This document shows positions 1 through 14,284 of a DNA stretch of 64,000 bases, one piece after another. How positions within the stretch are numbered: position 1 is the stretch's first letter; each line of letters opens with the position of its first letter. The stretch spans positions 10,161,231 to 10,225,230 of the forward strand of contig CM076666.1 in NCBI GenBank assembly GCA_038496675.1, given 5' to 3'. Origin of the DNA: Rachycentron canadum. Its lineage: Eukaryota; Chordata; Actinopteri; Carangiformes; Rachycentridae. The translations under genes and the position numbers were made by a program. The notes beneath the pieces were generated by a model, which ran no database searches, was not told where the DNA came from, and saw only the letters and a list, made by a program, of their open reading frames with translations.

Positions 1-1699
1 CTTCCCTTCACAATGTCAAAAATAACCAAACACAATCTTGACTATGACAAATAACATCCATTGCACTGTTGGTGTTTTTTTTTGTTTTCTTTTGTGGCTC
101 AAAACTGGGGAGCAGTGGCCAAAGTGAAACATGAAAGTGGAATGACAGTAAATCGAATAGACCTTTCTCCCAGCAGTCATTTGATTTGTCAAACACAGGT
201 GTAATGAGTAAGTAAATATAATTGTATTGCAGTAATTGCAAGGAGCCATAATTAATGTTGTTTGCTCCATCTGGGTTTTTGCCTGCTGTGGCAAGTCAGA
301 TTCTCTGCTGTGAGAGACATGTGAATGAATCTTGTTCATCTGGGAATAATAAAGGAATAAAGATCTTTGAAGCTAGCAATGCTAACCAGATTTGCTACAC
401 AGGCAAAATGGCATTTAAGATGGACTATTTTTTGACAAGGAGAAAAAGAAAAAGTAAAAAAGATGATGAAAATACTGGTTGAATGCAACACATGAATTCT
501 ATCTAGTGGAAACAGGGGGAAAAATACTTCCCATCCCCAATCATTTTTCTTTCACCTCTTGGGAATGATTTGTGCCACAATTTGAGTTGTCCTTCCAAAA
601 TTAAATGATCTTTGTAATTCTCAGTTGGACCTATGGCTCTGTTCTATTCAAGTGTCAAGCGTAACAAAAAAAAAAAAAGCCCATAGCAAAGCAAAAACAT
701 TTGGCATAACAAAATGAAGCTTTTCTCTGTATTTTTCAATAAAAAGAGATTTATAGCTAGGTATTGATATTGTTGTAATTAGTTGGATCATTGCCAGATT
801 TTATGATTAGTGATGTAACATTTGAATCTTCTGCTTTGCAGTCAGTGAGACACAACCTACATTAGTCCTGTGGAGTTTCTTTTCTAAGTTACTCCTAAAC
901 AGACATTTTACAGAAAATTCAGTCTATTTGCTATAATCTAAATGTATTAATAGCATATTTGAAGTAAATTTTAGTCGTGGTACCATTTATCTGTCTTTAA
1001 TATGCTCTTCATAGGCCCCTGGTTCAAAGAGAATGCACTAACTTGTTTCATGATTCTACTGATATGCTGTAATTTGAGCTTTTTTTGCATATTTTTATGT
1101 TTTTTGATGTCAGATTTTGTCTCTTTGTGCATCACATTGTATTGCTCCACAATACACCTCTGTATATAAATTTTAATGGATTAATGGATTGCTTGCTGTT
1201 AAATTCACAGTGGATATGACCAGCGTTAGGCGCCTCAGGCTGTCGTCCAGTGCTCAGTATTGAGCAGATGATTCCATACCAACACTAGATACCAATATTG
1301 GATGGATTCACTCTGTGCTGCCCTTCTTTACATAATAAATACCTTGCCTCACTTCCTCTGGTGTCAGCAGAGGTTCAGGTGAAGGTTACAGATAAACTGG
1401 CTCCCTGCTCGTCTTAGACCGGTTTTTCAATTTGGCCACAGATGGGTGACCTCACCCCTGACCACAGTTTCTGAGGAAACCTGGCCCTGTCATTGGTTCT
1501 CAACCCAATTAGTCTGAGTGCATTGACTGCAGTCAATTATGTTGGCTGTTCCTAGTGACCTCCCATTCCTTGGGGCTGAGGATCAATGAACATGATCATT
1601 GATTACTTACTTATAATGAGCATGGATTTATTTGAAGCTCTCAGCAGAGTTACAAAAAACAATTACAGCACTGTTACATCCTATACATTTTAACTATAT

Positions 1700-1700
<1 letters not shown>

Positions 1701-1736
<36 letters not shown>

Positions 1737-1765
1737 TCATTCATTTATAATGAATGAATGAATAT
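1701..1765. repeat. (TG)n(TA)n microsatellite followed by palindrome
   Basis: Five TG units run into about 13 TA units, then an inverted repeat attcattcatt-tata-atgaatgaat at about 1735-1759 that can fold into a hairpin. Confidence 0.85.
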
Positions 1766-4752
1766 AAATATATTCATTTTTACACAAGCAGAAGTTAAGT
1801 TAATAAAAATATACATTGTAAAATAAAACACTTAACTTCAGACAAATGACTCATTGAACTATATCACACAGCAAAGCTCTAAATTTGATGAGTGTGGTGG
1901 ATGTTTAGACTCTCATTGACGTACTGATTTATAATGAGACAACATGCACCACAGCGATCTGGATGGCTTACCACATCAGCTAAACAATGTCCTGGGGGAA
2001 ACATCATGTTCTGTTTGTCATTATTAATATTATTATTGTAATGTTTGCTCTTCTGATGAAGTCTTTAATTAACGTTAATGATTAAGCATGTACCCAGGAT
2101 AAGGTCATGGTTAAAACATACTGCATGGTGGAAATTTCTGAATATTATGCTGCAATGTTGTCTCTCTGTCTCACACATACAGACTCACAGACATGGTGGT
2201 CTAGCTCAGTAAATAGTCAGGGGAACAGGTGGTTGGGTTCTTATTGCTTTACTGAAAACTCTATAAATACTTTCACTGCATTGTTACCATTAATATGTGG
2301 TCCTTACTCATAATTTATCTCATTGTTAATCAACATCAGTGTATTCTACAACAGGACCTACTTTATGCAGCCTATTTACCAAACACTACTTTGTTCTATG
2401 TCAAGCATGAAATAAGAATGAACTGAAGTTTGCACTGCTGCTTTGTTGATAAAGTAAAGACATGATCCATGCAGCCCTAAACAGTTTTTTGTTGCTTGAG
2501 CCCTTGTCCCTCTGCACATATCTGAGCACTGACATGTACTCTGCAAACAACAATGGTTAGCATGACTGAAATACCAAAACATCTTGACCTCATTGCTCAC
2601 ATGTTCTTTTTCTTCAGCTGAGCAATAACTGTCAGCACCACAGTACCACAGCATTGTTGACAAATAGCCACCCACCCTAAATGTGTGTGGTTGTGTGTGT
2701 GTGGATAATCAACTGCTAAGTAATAAATATCATTGGCTAAATTTACAGTAGGTGGAGTAATTAAGTAATTCTGTTAAACCAGCAGAAAAAACACCGGCGA
2801 CCACATATGAAGCACTTCACAGCTGTGGTCTCAAACAATGGTGTCCATTTTTCACTTCTCATGCATATCAGTGTCCTTTGGTCATTTCACCTTCATCTTA
2901 CAGTGGAAATGCACCTCTTTCTTTTTGTTTAGCACCATGTAGAATTTCATGACCATGCATCAGCCATTATTCTGAAATTGTGCTGGGAGGAATAAAAGGA
3001 AAAGGAGTTTAAAAAAAAAAAAGGGTGTGTGAGAGACTGAGAAAGAAAGGAAGGAATAATGAGACTAGGGCTGTCTGACTGGAGAGACAGATCAAAAGGT
3101 GTAAGAGGGTTATAAAAAGAGAAGGAGCACGTCTCTGTGGGAAAGGGAGCGTGTGCCCTAAAACCTGATGCAGAGTAGAGAAATAAATTTATGTAAAAGT
3201 TGAAGAGGGAAAATAGACGAGAGGCAGGGTGAGAAAGAAAGATTGTTGAAAATCTGACAGCTAGGGAGAATCAAGGAGATGAGGTGACAAATTTCTGAGT
3301 GTCTGGGAAAGAATTCTTCAGCAGGTGCGACTCTAGTCTCAGCCTGCAGATCAGAGGCAGATGACTAAACCTCCCCCCTCCCCACACACACACACACCTA
3401 CTTGTGCATAACACACACAACTGAGACTTTTTTTTTTTATTTTACTGGAAAGCTGTCTTCATTTTCCCCATCTCATGTCTTCTAACCTTCTATTTCTCTG
3501 TCTCTCATGCAAACAAACATGCATTTATATGTTAAACCACCTGCATAAAGCTGCATACACACCCGGTGTTCATTTTTATCCCTGTCTCATCCTTTCTGGG
3601 ATTTTTTTCAAATTAAAAACACAGTCTCAGATGCTTCAGTAGTGTCTCTTCCCTTTTACAGAGACACACTGATATGCTAACGAGCAATTTTCAGCTGAAA
3701 AAAAAAAAAACTAAAATTATTGACTACATTTTTTGGACAGAAAAGTGAGCAAAATTCAAATAAATAAGAACATTTCCCCTAAAATTATGAGGATAGGTTT
3801 GTATTTCTTCAGGAATCAGTGTACAAATTACAACATCTCTCCTTATTTTTCCTCTTCCTCTTTTTTTCTTCTTCTTGAGTATGATTGAGTAGCCATGTCT
3901 ACTAAGTGGGTTTTTAAAGGTTTGTACCCTTGTGAGTCTTTATGTGTCTCCAGTTTCTGCCAAAACCATTATGACACTGTTGAGACCGAGACCAAAGTGT
4001 AATTTATTTTTGAAATTTTCTGTAGTTTTCCTCAGTTCATGTCATGGAGCTCAACAAAAGCTGGGACAACCAAATGCTCAAACGTAAACAGAAATTGGGA
4101 TGACTAAAATGATGGTGGCTGTAATACAGTAGTGTCAGAAGTAATCTTTTCAGCAGGGTGAGTAAAATGGAAATAGATAGGAAAAGGACAAGAGAGGATT
4201 TTCCACAAAGTGCCAAGATCCAGCTCATATGGTGTATGGAGAAGCCTGTTCCTTTATTTATCATTATGTTTTTCCTCATTCTTCTCTCAAGTTTTTCTCT
4301 TCTCATATCCCATTTTAATCCAGTGCTTCAGTTTATATATGTCTCATTTGTCAAACCATGAGGAGAATGGCTGGTTATATGTAATCACATTTCTTCCAAT
4401 GTAGGATTAAGGATGTTAGTGTAAACATTAATTCAGTTTCAAACTTTCACTCAAAGCTGCTGCTTAACACTGCCAAAGGTCCCCATGCATTTGAAACCTC
4501 CATTCTCCAGCTGAAATGAAATTCTTTTATGAGTGACAGGATAATGAAAAGCAGTAAGAAGATTTGTTGGATTGTGTTTGTGTACACACCTCCATGTATG
4601 AATAAAGTATCGCCAAGAGGCAAGTGTATGCAGCAAAAAAAAAACAAACAAAAACAAAACAAAAAAAAAAACTAATATTTTGGTTTATGAAGCTGAGGAT
4701 TTTCATGCATGCACATTTAAACTCTTGCTACCCACCCATCCACTGATATGCA

Positions 4753-4784
4753 GGCACACGCGCACACGCGCACACATGCACATT
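4753..4784. repeat. Alternating purine-pyrimidine tract with CG steps
   Basis: CA steps alternate with two CGCG blocks. Strict purine-pyrimidine alternation with CG steps is the classic Z-DNA-prone composition. Confidence 0.6.
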
Positions 4785-6834
4785 TCCCTGTGCTGCGTGT
4801 TTTCTAAGGAGGAATAGACAGCTGCCTCTCTAAAACTGAACTGTAATTAACACCTTTAAACCCAACATGCCAGACTCATAAATAAAAGAAGCAGATTAAG
4901 AGCCTGGGACACATTAAAAGTGGATTACCCACAAAGATGTAAATATCCTGCGCTCATTTTCATCACGGTATCCAGAATCCACAGCCTGAGCCATCATTAG
5001 GGAGATGGAAGGGCAGGAGTGTAAATGCAAATGTTTTTGAGTGAGACAGTTTGAAACAGGCAGAGAGCACAAATGAAAGAGAAAAGCAGTAGAGTAAGAG
5101 CAGGCATTACAAACAGAGATGTGTCAATCATATATAACTCTTTTGGCTCTAAGCCTAAGGGATTTACATTGCTCTTAATACCCTACTCTAAAATACACAC
5201 TCATACACACACCAGTTATCAGACATCAGAAATGTGCAGACACACATTTGACATAATGCTTAGCTACAATCAACAGCAACACTGAGTTCAGGAATAATAC
5301 GTGGATGATAAGTTGAGTAGGCGTGTCAGTACAGTTTCTCTGTACAGGATAATTCTGTAGTGGTGAGGTGCTGATTTTTACATTGCGTACTATATCATGA
5401 GGCACAATATACAATGGCATACAGTACATAGTGAAATGGGGATTAATTTACTTCCATGATGGTACAGTGCCACAGTTGTAGTGGAAGAAATACTGAGACC
5501 CTTTATGGCAATTTAAAAATACAAGGACTTACAATGTAGAATAGGCTCTTTTACAGTGTAATAATATTATGCGCATTATATTATTTGACTATAATTATTG
5601 ATGCATTAATGTGTAAGCATTGCTTTTATGTAGCAGCCGGTAAAGGAGATAATTTTAACTACTTATGCTGCTGGGAAGTTAAATCCATACCACTGCTTCA
5701 TATATTGCAAGGTGCTCATGTTTTGTATTAAAATGAGTCTGCAAAGGAGTCAAAAGTATAATATCTCCCTATGTTTCCCTTTTTATTTGGAGGTATAGCA
5801 CCACCACAATCAACACAGTGCTGCTTCAAATAGCCTCCTCAAACATGACTTGTAACAGCAAATTACATTGAACGAATGTGGTACCAACATAAACAGTAAT
5901 GTTCTGCTAAGCCATCCTTTGATACAGCTGGCATCACATATGGTTTGAGTTTGTTCTGAGCATTCACCATACCTATTACATACAGCAGGATAGAGGTAAC
6001 AATGATCCCAGGGGCTTGTGAAGTGCAGCATTTGAGTACTAGTCCAACCATGAGCCACCTATTTAGTTAATGAGTTGATTATCATGACACCAGCTTGGCA
6101 TAACTTGAGTTCCTTTATTATTCCTTTATATTTGCTGAAACAACTAAAGTCTGAATATAACGCATAAGAGACATACATGGATCTTGATGGCTTTAGCAAA
6201 ATAAATAATCTCAAATAGATTGGATTTGCAAATCTGAAGTATAAAACAGCTTACACAGTTTAAGCGCCACAGAATTGGACCCCTTGCAGTTTTGAATGCA
6301 GATCATAAAAAAAAAAAAAAAAAACAATTCTACAAATTTTGGCAGTTCTCCTATCAGAAACAAACACAAAAAAAAAACCAAAAAAAACATTTTGGATGAT
6401 GAAATCAGGTATGACTTCCTGCAACAGTCCAAATTGTTTTCCAGCTCCAAGTTTTTCATACATAATGTAATTTTTATTTATTTATTTATTTTTTTTTAAA
6501 TTTAGCTTTGTTGGAAGATCCAGGTATGTTACTGTTTGCATACAAAGACACTGAAACCAACTCACACTGGACTCCACTGCCACATAGTTGAATCACATAC
6601 TCTGTCAAAAGTTGTGTAGCAGAGACTTAGTGAGTGATCACTATTACTTATAAAAATAGACTGAGTGAGTGAAAGTGAAAGAAGAAATGTACCTGTTTGG
6701 TATGAACAAGAGAATAAGTGACATTAGCTCTATAGTTAGGAAACCAGTGAGCTGGAATAGTGTTTATTTTCTTTTCTCCATTCAGTCTGAACTAATGTGG
6801 GGTCTGTTATTGCTCAACAGATGGAGGGATTTAG

Positions 6835-6835
<1 letters not shown>

Positions 6836-6864
<29 letters not shown>
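6836..6864. repeat. (AC)n microsatellite
   Basis: About 14 uninterrupted AC units, followed by a degenerate ACACAC/ATATAT tail. Confidence 0.9.
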
Positions 6865-6868
<4 letters not shown>

Positions 6869-9800
6869 ATATACACACACATATATATCCAAGCACAGAC
6901 AAAACAGATGCAGGATTTTTTGTTTGTCACATCTTCTGCTGTTAATAATCTGATATATGCATATATACATGTTGTGATATCTAGTATCAGGTAATAATCT
7001 CTTTCCCACCACCTTCTCTTTAAAAGAATGATTGGAACAGTAAACACCAATAGTCAGTATGAGTAGATTTACATTGTAATTATTCATTAAGTTAATTAAA
7101 AAAATGTTAGTGAAAAAATGCATGTTTGCATTAATTGCCTATCCTGCACAGTATGTCCTCCTCTCTCGCTCTTCCCTGGTGACTCACTTCATGTTTCTGC
7201 TGCTTTTGAAGTGCTACTGCAGGAACATAGATAGAGAGGGTTGGAGTGAATCTCAAGAGATGGAGGGGAAGGTTTTGAATGGAGGGATGTAAAGATGGGG
7301 GAAGATGAAAGGACCAAGATGTTCAGGAGGATGAGGAAGAATGGAACAGGCAGGTGGTTGGCAGGAGATGTGGAGTAGAGGTGGAACAGGCTGGATTGAT
7401 GTCCCTCACTGAACTAAAGTAACCCGTACCCGTCAAGGTCAAGATCAATGCTACAATCAGGGATGTGTGTGTTCAGCTTTCTCTCCTCCGTGTGTTTCTG
7501 CCTCTCTGGCTTTCTCTCTATGTCTGTCTCTCTCCATCCTATGTCAAGCTCACAGCTGATATTGAAGTGTAAAGTCATCATACATTTGATGGGATGCCAC
7601 ATAAGCAGCCCTTTGCGGAGCCAAACTAAGACACCGCCAGGGCAGCTCACACTAGTCTCCATGATACAACAGTGACTAAAGCATGCTGGTTTCACTGGTT
7701 TGCATCATCTAGCCAACAGTCTGTTTTTGTCAAAGTCTGTTCACTCAGCTCCTCTGTGTTTCTACTTCTGAAATCTCCCCACTATCTGTATTTAAGCAGA
7801 TGTCCACGTACAGGTGTGTATTCATGCACTTGTGAGTATAGCTCTGTGTGTACGCCTTTGAAAGCTCTTAAAATGTATCATTGATTTAATAATAATGTAA
7901 ATGCACATTTTAACCTCTTTGAAGCCAATATGCACTCATGCAACAATGAGAACAAAAGGCACTGTACACAAATGTCAATGTACCACCTTACCATTCATTT
8001 AATTACATGATCCTTTCACAATAAAATGTCAACTCTGACTGTTGATGCAAGCCTTTTACTCTAAAAGCTGCAATTCATGACTTTCTTTACATTTAAAATA
8101 GAGCAAAAATGATGGAGCATCTCATGTCAACATTGTGAAGTTGTGTCATCTTGTAGCTGTGGGTCTTTGGGAAAATATCAACAACCAGCTGGGTAATATG
8201 AAAGAAAATATATAGTTTAGTGAAATAATAAAATAGTGCTGGCTCCTTCAAGCAGACTAATTTAACCAACAAACACTGTCAATATTTTCCAACAGTACAG
8301 CATGGTGAAAGGCTTGGCTTCATACATGGGCCGGTGTGGTGCAATGTTTCACCACATTACAACATACAGATGCATGTAATATCATGTCAGCAAATGTATA
8401 AAATATCAAAACAGTTTACAAGATGCCAGCTTCGATATTTTATTTGATGTGTTGTGTCTTCAGATGTTTCTTCATATTGTTTTTAAAACAAACACAATAT
8501 TATTAATTTATCTTTTGTCTGACTTAAAATAATAATAAAAAAAACACTAGGCTGCTGCAAATATAACTTTATTTTCAAAAGAAATTTACAAGGGGCTCAA
8601 CTGAAGGAGATGAATTATTAAAACAAACATAAAAAAGCATGTATAATCACAGATACAGAACAGAGTAGATATTCATATTCATATTCCACAAACAAGGCGG
8701 AATCACATCTGTCTGACTACACAGGTGTCTGCCTGGGGTGAGCCCTCAAGGTAATCATTTAAGTGATTTGGGCCTGTAGCTTGGTTGTAGACCATTTCAT
8801 CACAATTCAACTTCCGAAAACAGCCATAAAATCTGTCTGATTACAAGGTTACAACTACTGCTGGATGCTTAGATGATATATGATATCTCAGTGGTGCCCA
8901 AAATTTAAATTTGGGTTTCACAGCCAGGTTAGAGGTCAGCATCTCAACATGAAAGGCACACAACATTGTGCTCAAGAGACAGATGTTGGATGTTACGAAC
9001 TCTGACTTTCTGAAGTCTGATTTAAAAACAATACATGTTTTATATCGTAAGGAGTGTAGGGCTGATAAAGATTTTTTTTCTTTTGGCTTGCTGGCAGGAA
9101 AACTTGCCATTGTGTTGTGCACAGCGTGTTGTTTTGGTGAACAGGTCTAAAGATCCTGGAGTATTATGGCCGACGAGAGCTTCAACCATTTTGATGAGTG
9201 TGTATGTCATGCTGTCATCACTGGTGACAGCCAAAGGCTTGAGCTGCACACAGTATTACGGGATTTGTGTGTGTTTGTGCGTGTGTATGTGTGTATATTG
9301 GTTATTTGTGTGAGGTTTTGGGAGGGGGCAAAAGTGTGGTCTCACCTTACCATCACCTGTCACCGACAACAGATGTTCACAGGACAGGATTATTTACCAA
9401 CCCAATTGTGTGTGTTTGTGTGTTTGTGTGTGTTGATTGAGAGTTACTGATCTAAAGCCCAGATATGAAGCAACTCTTCCAAAGCACATAAATATGTGCT
9501 CTCAAAGCAAATCCATCTCCTTCATACAATACCAGTGCTGTGGAGGTGTCATGTCATCATCTGCTCATCTGGTGTGATCCTAATGTGACGGCTCTTGTCC
9601 TCACCTTTCATGCAATGGAAAAGGACAGCGGGAAATCCAAAACATCTTTTTCCATCAACTGCAATAATGAAAGTACACAGTGTGGGCAGAGGAAATCTTT
9701 CCCCCCAGTCCAGAGTCCACCACAATGCTGCATTTAAAGCTGCCATCTCATCCATCACACTCCAACAATAGAGATGTCGTCCACTCCCTAGACAGCTGCT

Positions 9801-12460
9801 CAACCACAGCTCCCTGAAAGTGTGTGCGTGTGTGCCTATGCATCTGTATGTTTGTGTTTATGGAAGTGCAAATATGCAAAATGGTTTGTGTGTATAATGA
9901 CTTGGATCATGACAATAAGGTCTTATTTATAAAGTGATACTGGCTCTATGTTGAAACAAGGTTTACAAAGGCTCCACATCACCTGTTCAGCACCAGTATT
10001 GTATTATGTTGAATGGCATTCATTTATGCACACTTAAACAGATTAATTACTCCTTTGTTGACAGTGACATGTCATCTCCACCATGATATATTGAGGAAAC
10101 TTTTTAATTAGAGAAGAAATCAGAACCATGGGCTGCATAATCACAACTGCTAATAAGCAAGTAGACAAATCAAAGACACAAAGCTAGATGGAAAAGTCTT
10201 TACACGTTGATAAAAAGTACAAACGCTGGTTGAGTGTGATTGTCAGATTAGTACTTATTGAAATTCTTCGCGGTAACCCTGGCTGTCTGACCACAGGCAA
10301 GGCATCCTGTGAGCATCGATGTGTGTTAGTCCACCTTGCTCTTATGCCCATGCCACGCTGGCACCACCATCTGCTGCCTGTCGAAGTTCTGTCCGGCCCA
10401 GCAAGACTCCTCACACACACACACACATATATGCACACAAGCACTCCCTGTGTCCTGCTTGTGGTCAAACAGCCAGGTGGCGTCGCACCAAATGACATGA
10501 TACACACACGCTGTGCCCCACAGTACACTACGGTCCACCAACAGAAAGTGCCTCTCAACCCTTCTGCTTCTCCTTCTTTCTAGATGTGCACATAGGCCTG
10601 ATTAACGCGCAGAGAGGGTGTCTGTCTGTCTGTCCGTCCATCTGTCTGGTTTGCTCTGTGCCATTTGGCCCACTTCTCTGCCTTGGATTGAGAACATAGG
10701 AGCTCTTCCTCACGACCACCATACAATGCTCATGTGTGCATGTGTGTGTGTTTTAGAAGACAACGCTAAAAAAGAACCCCTTGGAGGGGTGTCAGATGGC
10801 AGGCGTTTGTGTTGGTGTGTGAAGGGGGCGGGGGGATTGAGCGATGATGGGGGCAGATGAAGGAAGAGATAGAAGGAAACAGGAGGAGGGGAAGATTGCT
10901 CTGTTCTCTGCTCTTCAGCTTTTGTTCTCCTAGATAATAACTCTCCACCCCCTGACTCCAAAAACCAAGGGAACCCCTCCAGTCTGGAAACACGAGTAAC
11001 ATTCAAGCTTACACTGTGTTTATGACAACTAGCAGTACCAACCTACACCAGGGTGTGGTATATGTTAGATTTCAGTGCCCTAAATTTGATTGTCTTGAAG
11101 ATATATACAGAAGCTAACAGGATGGTTCCCTGCAATTTTTCTGCTGTTAGAACTGCAACTGTGTCAGATTTCTTATAGTCAATTATAAATGCCCTAAGTT
11201 GCCCTAAAAAACACAACATGCTTTTAATTCGGGCCAAAACTGAGTAGGGGGAAAACATAGAGCCACATCACTGCCAACAGCCTGGAGGCCAGTTGAGTGT
11301 CTTGGCCTAATCTGCCAGGCCCGGTGAGAGGAGAGGAGAGCCCCACATTAGGAAAGGTTGGCTGTGATGTCTCTAAATGTATTTTTTTTTTTTTTAAACT
11401 GACAGTAAATATGGGGAAGCAAAGCCTGATGGGTAAAGTCAAAGGCACTGAACATTACAGTGAAAACACTGTTCTGTTTGCTGCGACCTGGTTGAGTAGA
11501 GCAGCATCTGCAACCCACATGAATTCTAAAAATACTCCGGCACCATTGACTGCTACTATGCCGTGGCCCCAGTAGGTAGATGAATAACTCTGTGTGTATG
11601 ATATGCCTGTGTGCATGTGTTAAAGTGGGAATGAGCTACGGGTCTATACGCTGAGGTTTGCTGCTGCTTTTGCTGCATTGATGCTATTTTTTTTTTAAAT
11701 TCAAACATGTAGAAGTGTGTGGTTACGTGTGTGTGTGTGTGTGTAGGCAGTCCAGTGAGGTCCACTCTAAACAGTGAGGTACAAATTACAGTAAATGCTG
11801 AAAAGTGTCTGTTATTATATTAAATGTTACCATCAGGATGAAAAACTGGCAGCAGCAGAGCAATAACAGCTAAAAGGTGTCATTCAGGTGTGTTGCTCGT
11901 AGCTGTGTCAGCTATTGTGCTTGCTATATTAAATATGACAGTAGTCTGTTGATATGTCATTCAGAAGAGAGCCAGGGGAATCCTTCTGCCATGCTAATGA
12001 CAGATGTGTGACAGATGTTAGTAATGTCATTAATACAGTAAAGGCTTCATCTACTGATCCTCACTGCTGTTACCATAGCATACAGTAAGGCCAACACTAA
12101 AATAATAAAGTATTACAGACCCAAATTTGAATGATTTTCAAATATCGTTTTCTCATATGTTCGATTACATTTAAAAGCACCCGGCCACCCTGTTTCCTGC
12201 CTTAAACTAATTTCATTTAGTTGCTTTTTGAAAAAGCTTGTTATCACGTTGGCTGATGATAAGATTTTTGACCAGAACAAACCAATAATCTGACAGTTGG
12301 TGGTAATAAACCTGCTCGTAATTTACCACATAAATCCATGTTCTAGATAATATATAATGTAATGTTCATATAAGGCATATAAACAACATTGTTAGTGAGC
12401 TTGGTTGCCTTTCTCTAACACAAACACACACACGCTGCCAGGGGGGGGGGACGGGGCAGA

Positions 12461-12461
12461 N
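12461..12461. other. Single undetermined base between G-rich and T homopolymer tracts
   Basis: One N lies between a G-rich segment with a G10 run and a T14 run. This probably marks a sequencing or polishing failure at homopolymers, so run lengths here are unreliable. Confidence 0.9.
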
Positions 12462-12977
12462 TTTTTTTTTTTTTTGTTTGTTTTTTGAGCTGCTTCTCCC
12501 TGCTGCTGTAGTGCCAAAACTATTTTCCACAGAGCTTTGACCTTAATAGATGCCCATCTTTGTCAGGACTACTTTCATGTTGTGTGTGGTGCTACCTTAT
12601 CACCTTATCTGAATATCCTGTGTGCAGTAATTGTATCTCGTGCAGCATTCATTTGTTTATAGCTAGTCAATACTGGTGGAAAGAAACCCTCACCAGAATA
12701 AGTATCCTCACAAATATGTGGCTATACTTTGATGTGACTGTTGGTGCCTATTAGAGAGCGAGAACACACTACTTATTTATGAAGAGATCATAAAAAAAAA
12801 AAAAAAAAACTGGGAAGGGAACTTTTAAATATTCTGTTTTGGAGTTTTGCAATAACATAGTGTCAAGAGATGTTTTGATTAAACTTGATTTTTACATAAT
12901 TCTGTTTCTTAATTCTGTAGTTTTGATAAGTGACAGTGTAGTTGTCTTATTTGCTTTAAATAAACCGATGTTTCATC

Positions 12978-13066
12978 AGAATCACAATACTTTATTGATC
13001 CCCAGGGGAAATTTGGTTCGTTACAGGTGCTCCAGCAATAGAAATAGTAATATAACCAGAAATTAG
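12978..13066 (+). repeat. Teleost dispersed repeat fragment (TTTATTGATCCCC motif)
   Basis: The stretch containing atactttattgatcccc, then aggggaaattt and gttacag, matches a motif I know as highly repeated in percomorph genomes. I do not assign it to a named family. It lies just upstream of the CpG island. Confidence 0.55.
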
Positions 13067-13204
13067 ACTTAAGAGTTATAATATAGATAGAACTCCTAAG
13101 TCTTAAATGTTATTATTTGTGATGTATCAGGATTTTAATGGATGGTCCACACAACAAATTCTCCCTCACTTAGACACTTGATGTTAAAGCATGGATAAGG
13201 GGAG

Positions 13205-13666
13205 CGAGGCAGGTGGATGCTGTAGTTAATTGGGAGTCCATGCCAGGTTTTATTTCCGCTGGTGGGTCGCTGAGTGATGACGAGAAGATGCAGCCTGCGA
13301 TGGGAGAGGCAGGGAGACGATTCTCGGGGCACGTCGGGGGGAAAAGCTGAACATCAAGTGTGGAAATGGGCTGTCTGAACAACTTCCCTTCCCCGGCAGA
13401 GCCGTGCGCCCATCGAGCGGCGGGAAACGTCCCCTCCGCGACCTGTGTGTGTCAGGACGCCGCAAAGCAAGGCGCGTTGCTGCCGAGTGTAATGGAGCGA
13501 CTCAAACAAGCAGCAAACTTGAGAGGCGAGTTGTTGTTTCAGTGAAGAGGCAGATTGAATGAGCCGCCTGTCCTAGAGAGGATGCTCGGGATTTGCCTTG
13601 CAGCTCATTCCCAGGATCCGGATCTTGATTTGGAGACACAATCTGAATCAACGTTACCAAGTTCAG
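13205..13666 (+). promoter_or_regulatory. CpG-rich island, candidate strbp promoter and first non-coding exon
   Basis: About 29 CpG dinucleotides fall between 13205 and 13655, whereas the surrounding tens of kilobases are CpG-poor and AT-rich. The island ends in gttcag|gttaat (GT at 13667), a possible though weak splice donor. The strbp ATG exon at 45924 has a strong acceptor and so needs an upstream exon on the same strand. This is the only island of this kind before it. No TATA box was recognised, as is usual for such promoters. The assignment to strbp is inference; it could serve another transcript or the opposite strand. Confidence 0.5.
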
Positions 13667-13833
13667 GTTAATTTTTTATTTATATATTTATTTATTTAAT
13701 TTTTAAATTTTTTTTTTCTCTAGCACATTGAGGTTATTGGAGTATAAGAACAAACAGGGCATCCCGATTTTATTTGAAAATCGAACAAATAAATAATATA
13801 ATCGAATAAATAATTTATATTAAATAATAATAT

Positions 13834-14233
13834 NNNNNNNNNNNNNNNNNNNNNNNNNNNNNNNNNNNNNNNNNNNNNNNNNNNNNNNNNNNNNNNNNNN
13901 NNNNNNNNNNNNNNNNNNNNNNNNNNNNNNNNNNNNNNNNNNNNNNNNNNNNNNNNNNNNNNNNNNNNNNNNNNNNNNNNNNNNNNNNNNNNNNNNNNNN
14001 NNNNNNNNNNNNNNNNNNNNNNNNNNNNNNNNNNNNNNNNNNNNNNNNNNNNNNNNNNNNNNNNNNNNNNNNNNNNNNNNNNNNNNNNNNNNNNNNNNNN
14101 NNNNNNNNNNNNNNNNNNNNNNNNNNNNNNNNNNNNNNNNNNNNNNNNNNNNNNNNNNNNNNNNNNNNNNNNNNNNNNNNNNNNNNNNNNNNNNNNNNNN
14201 NNNNNNNNNNNNNNNNNNNNNNNNNNNNNNNNN
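13834..14233. other. Assembly gap (400 N)
   Basis: Exactly 400 unknown bases, with AT-rich sequence on the left and a TG/TA microsatellite on the right. The round length suggests an estimated size. Confidence 0.98.
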
Positions 14234-14270
<37 letters not shown>

Positions 14271-14284
14271 GTGTGTGTGTGTGT
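14234..14284. repeat. (TG)n(TA)n(TG)n microsatellite at gap edge
   Basis: Compound dinucleotide repeat directly abutting the gap, so its true length is unknown. Confidence 0.9.

Larger units (their letters stand above)
1..13204. other. Non-coding DNA, no gene recognised
   Basis: Only short chance open frames are present; none resembles a known protein or has a splice pattern. Contents: a (TG)n(TA)n repeat with an adjacent palindrome at 1701-1765, CA-rich DNA at 3382-3400, an A-rich stretch with interspersed C at 4636-4672, an alternating CA/CG tract at 4753-4784, A18 at 6308-6325, (AC)n at 6836-6864, imperfect TG tracts near 9270-9300 and 9405-9435, a G10 run followed by a single unknown base and T14 near 12441-12475, A18 near 12792-12809, and a teleost repeat fragment at 12978-13066. 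Confidence 0.6.

Noticed and set aside
10184..10583. Overlapping 124- and 131-codon frames on both strands
   Set aside because: No similarity I can recognise, includes a CA repeat, no splice context; chance frames.
13360..13545. 61-codon open frame in the CpG island
   Set aside because: No recognisable domain; GC-rich, CpG-rich DNA has few stops. More likely untranslated first-exon sequence.
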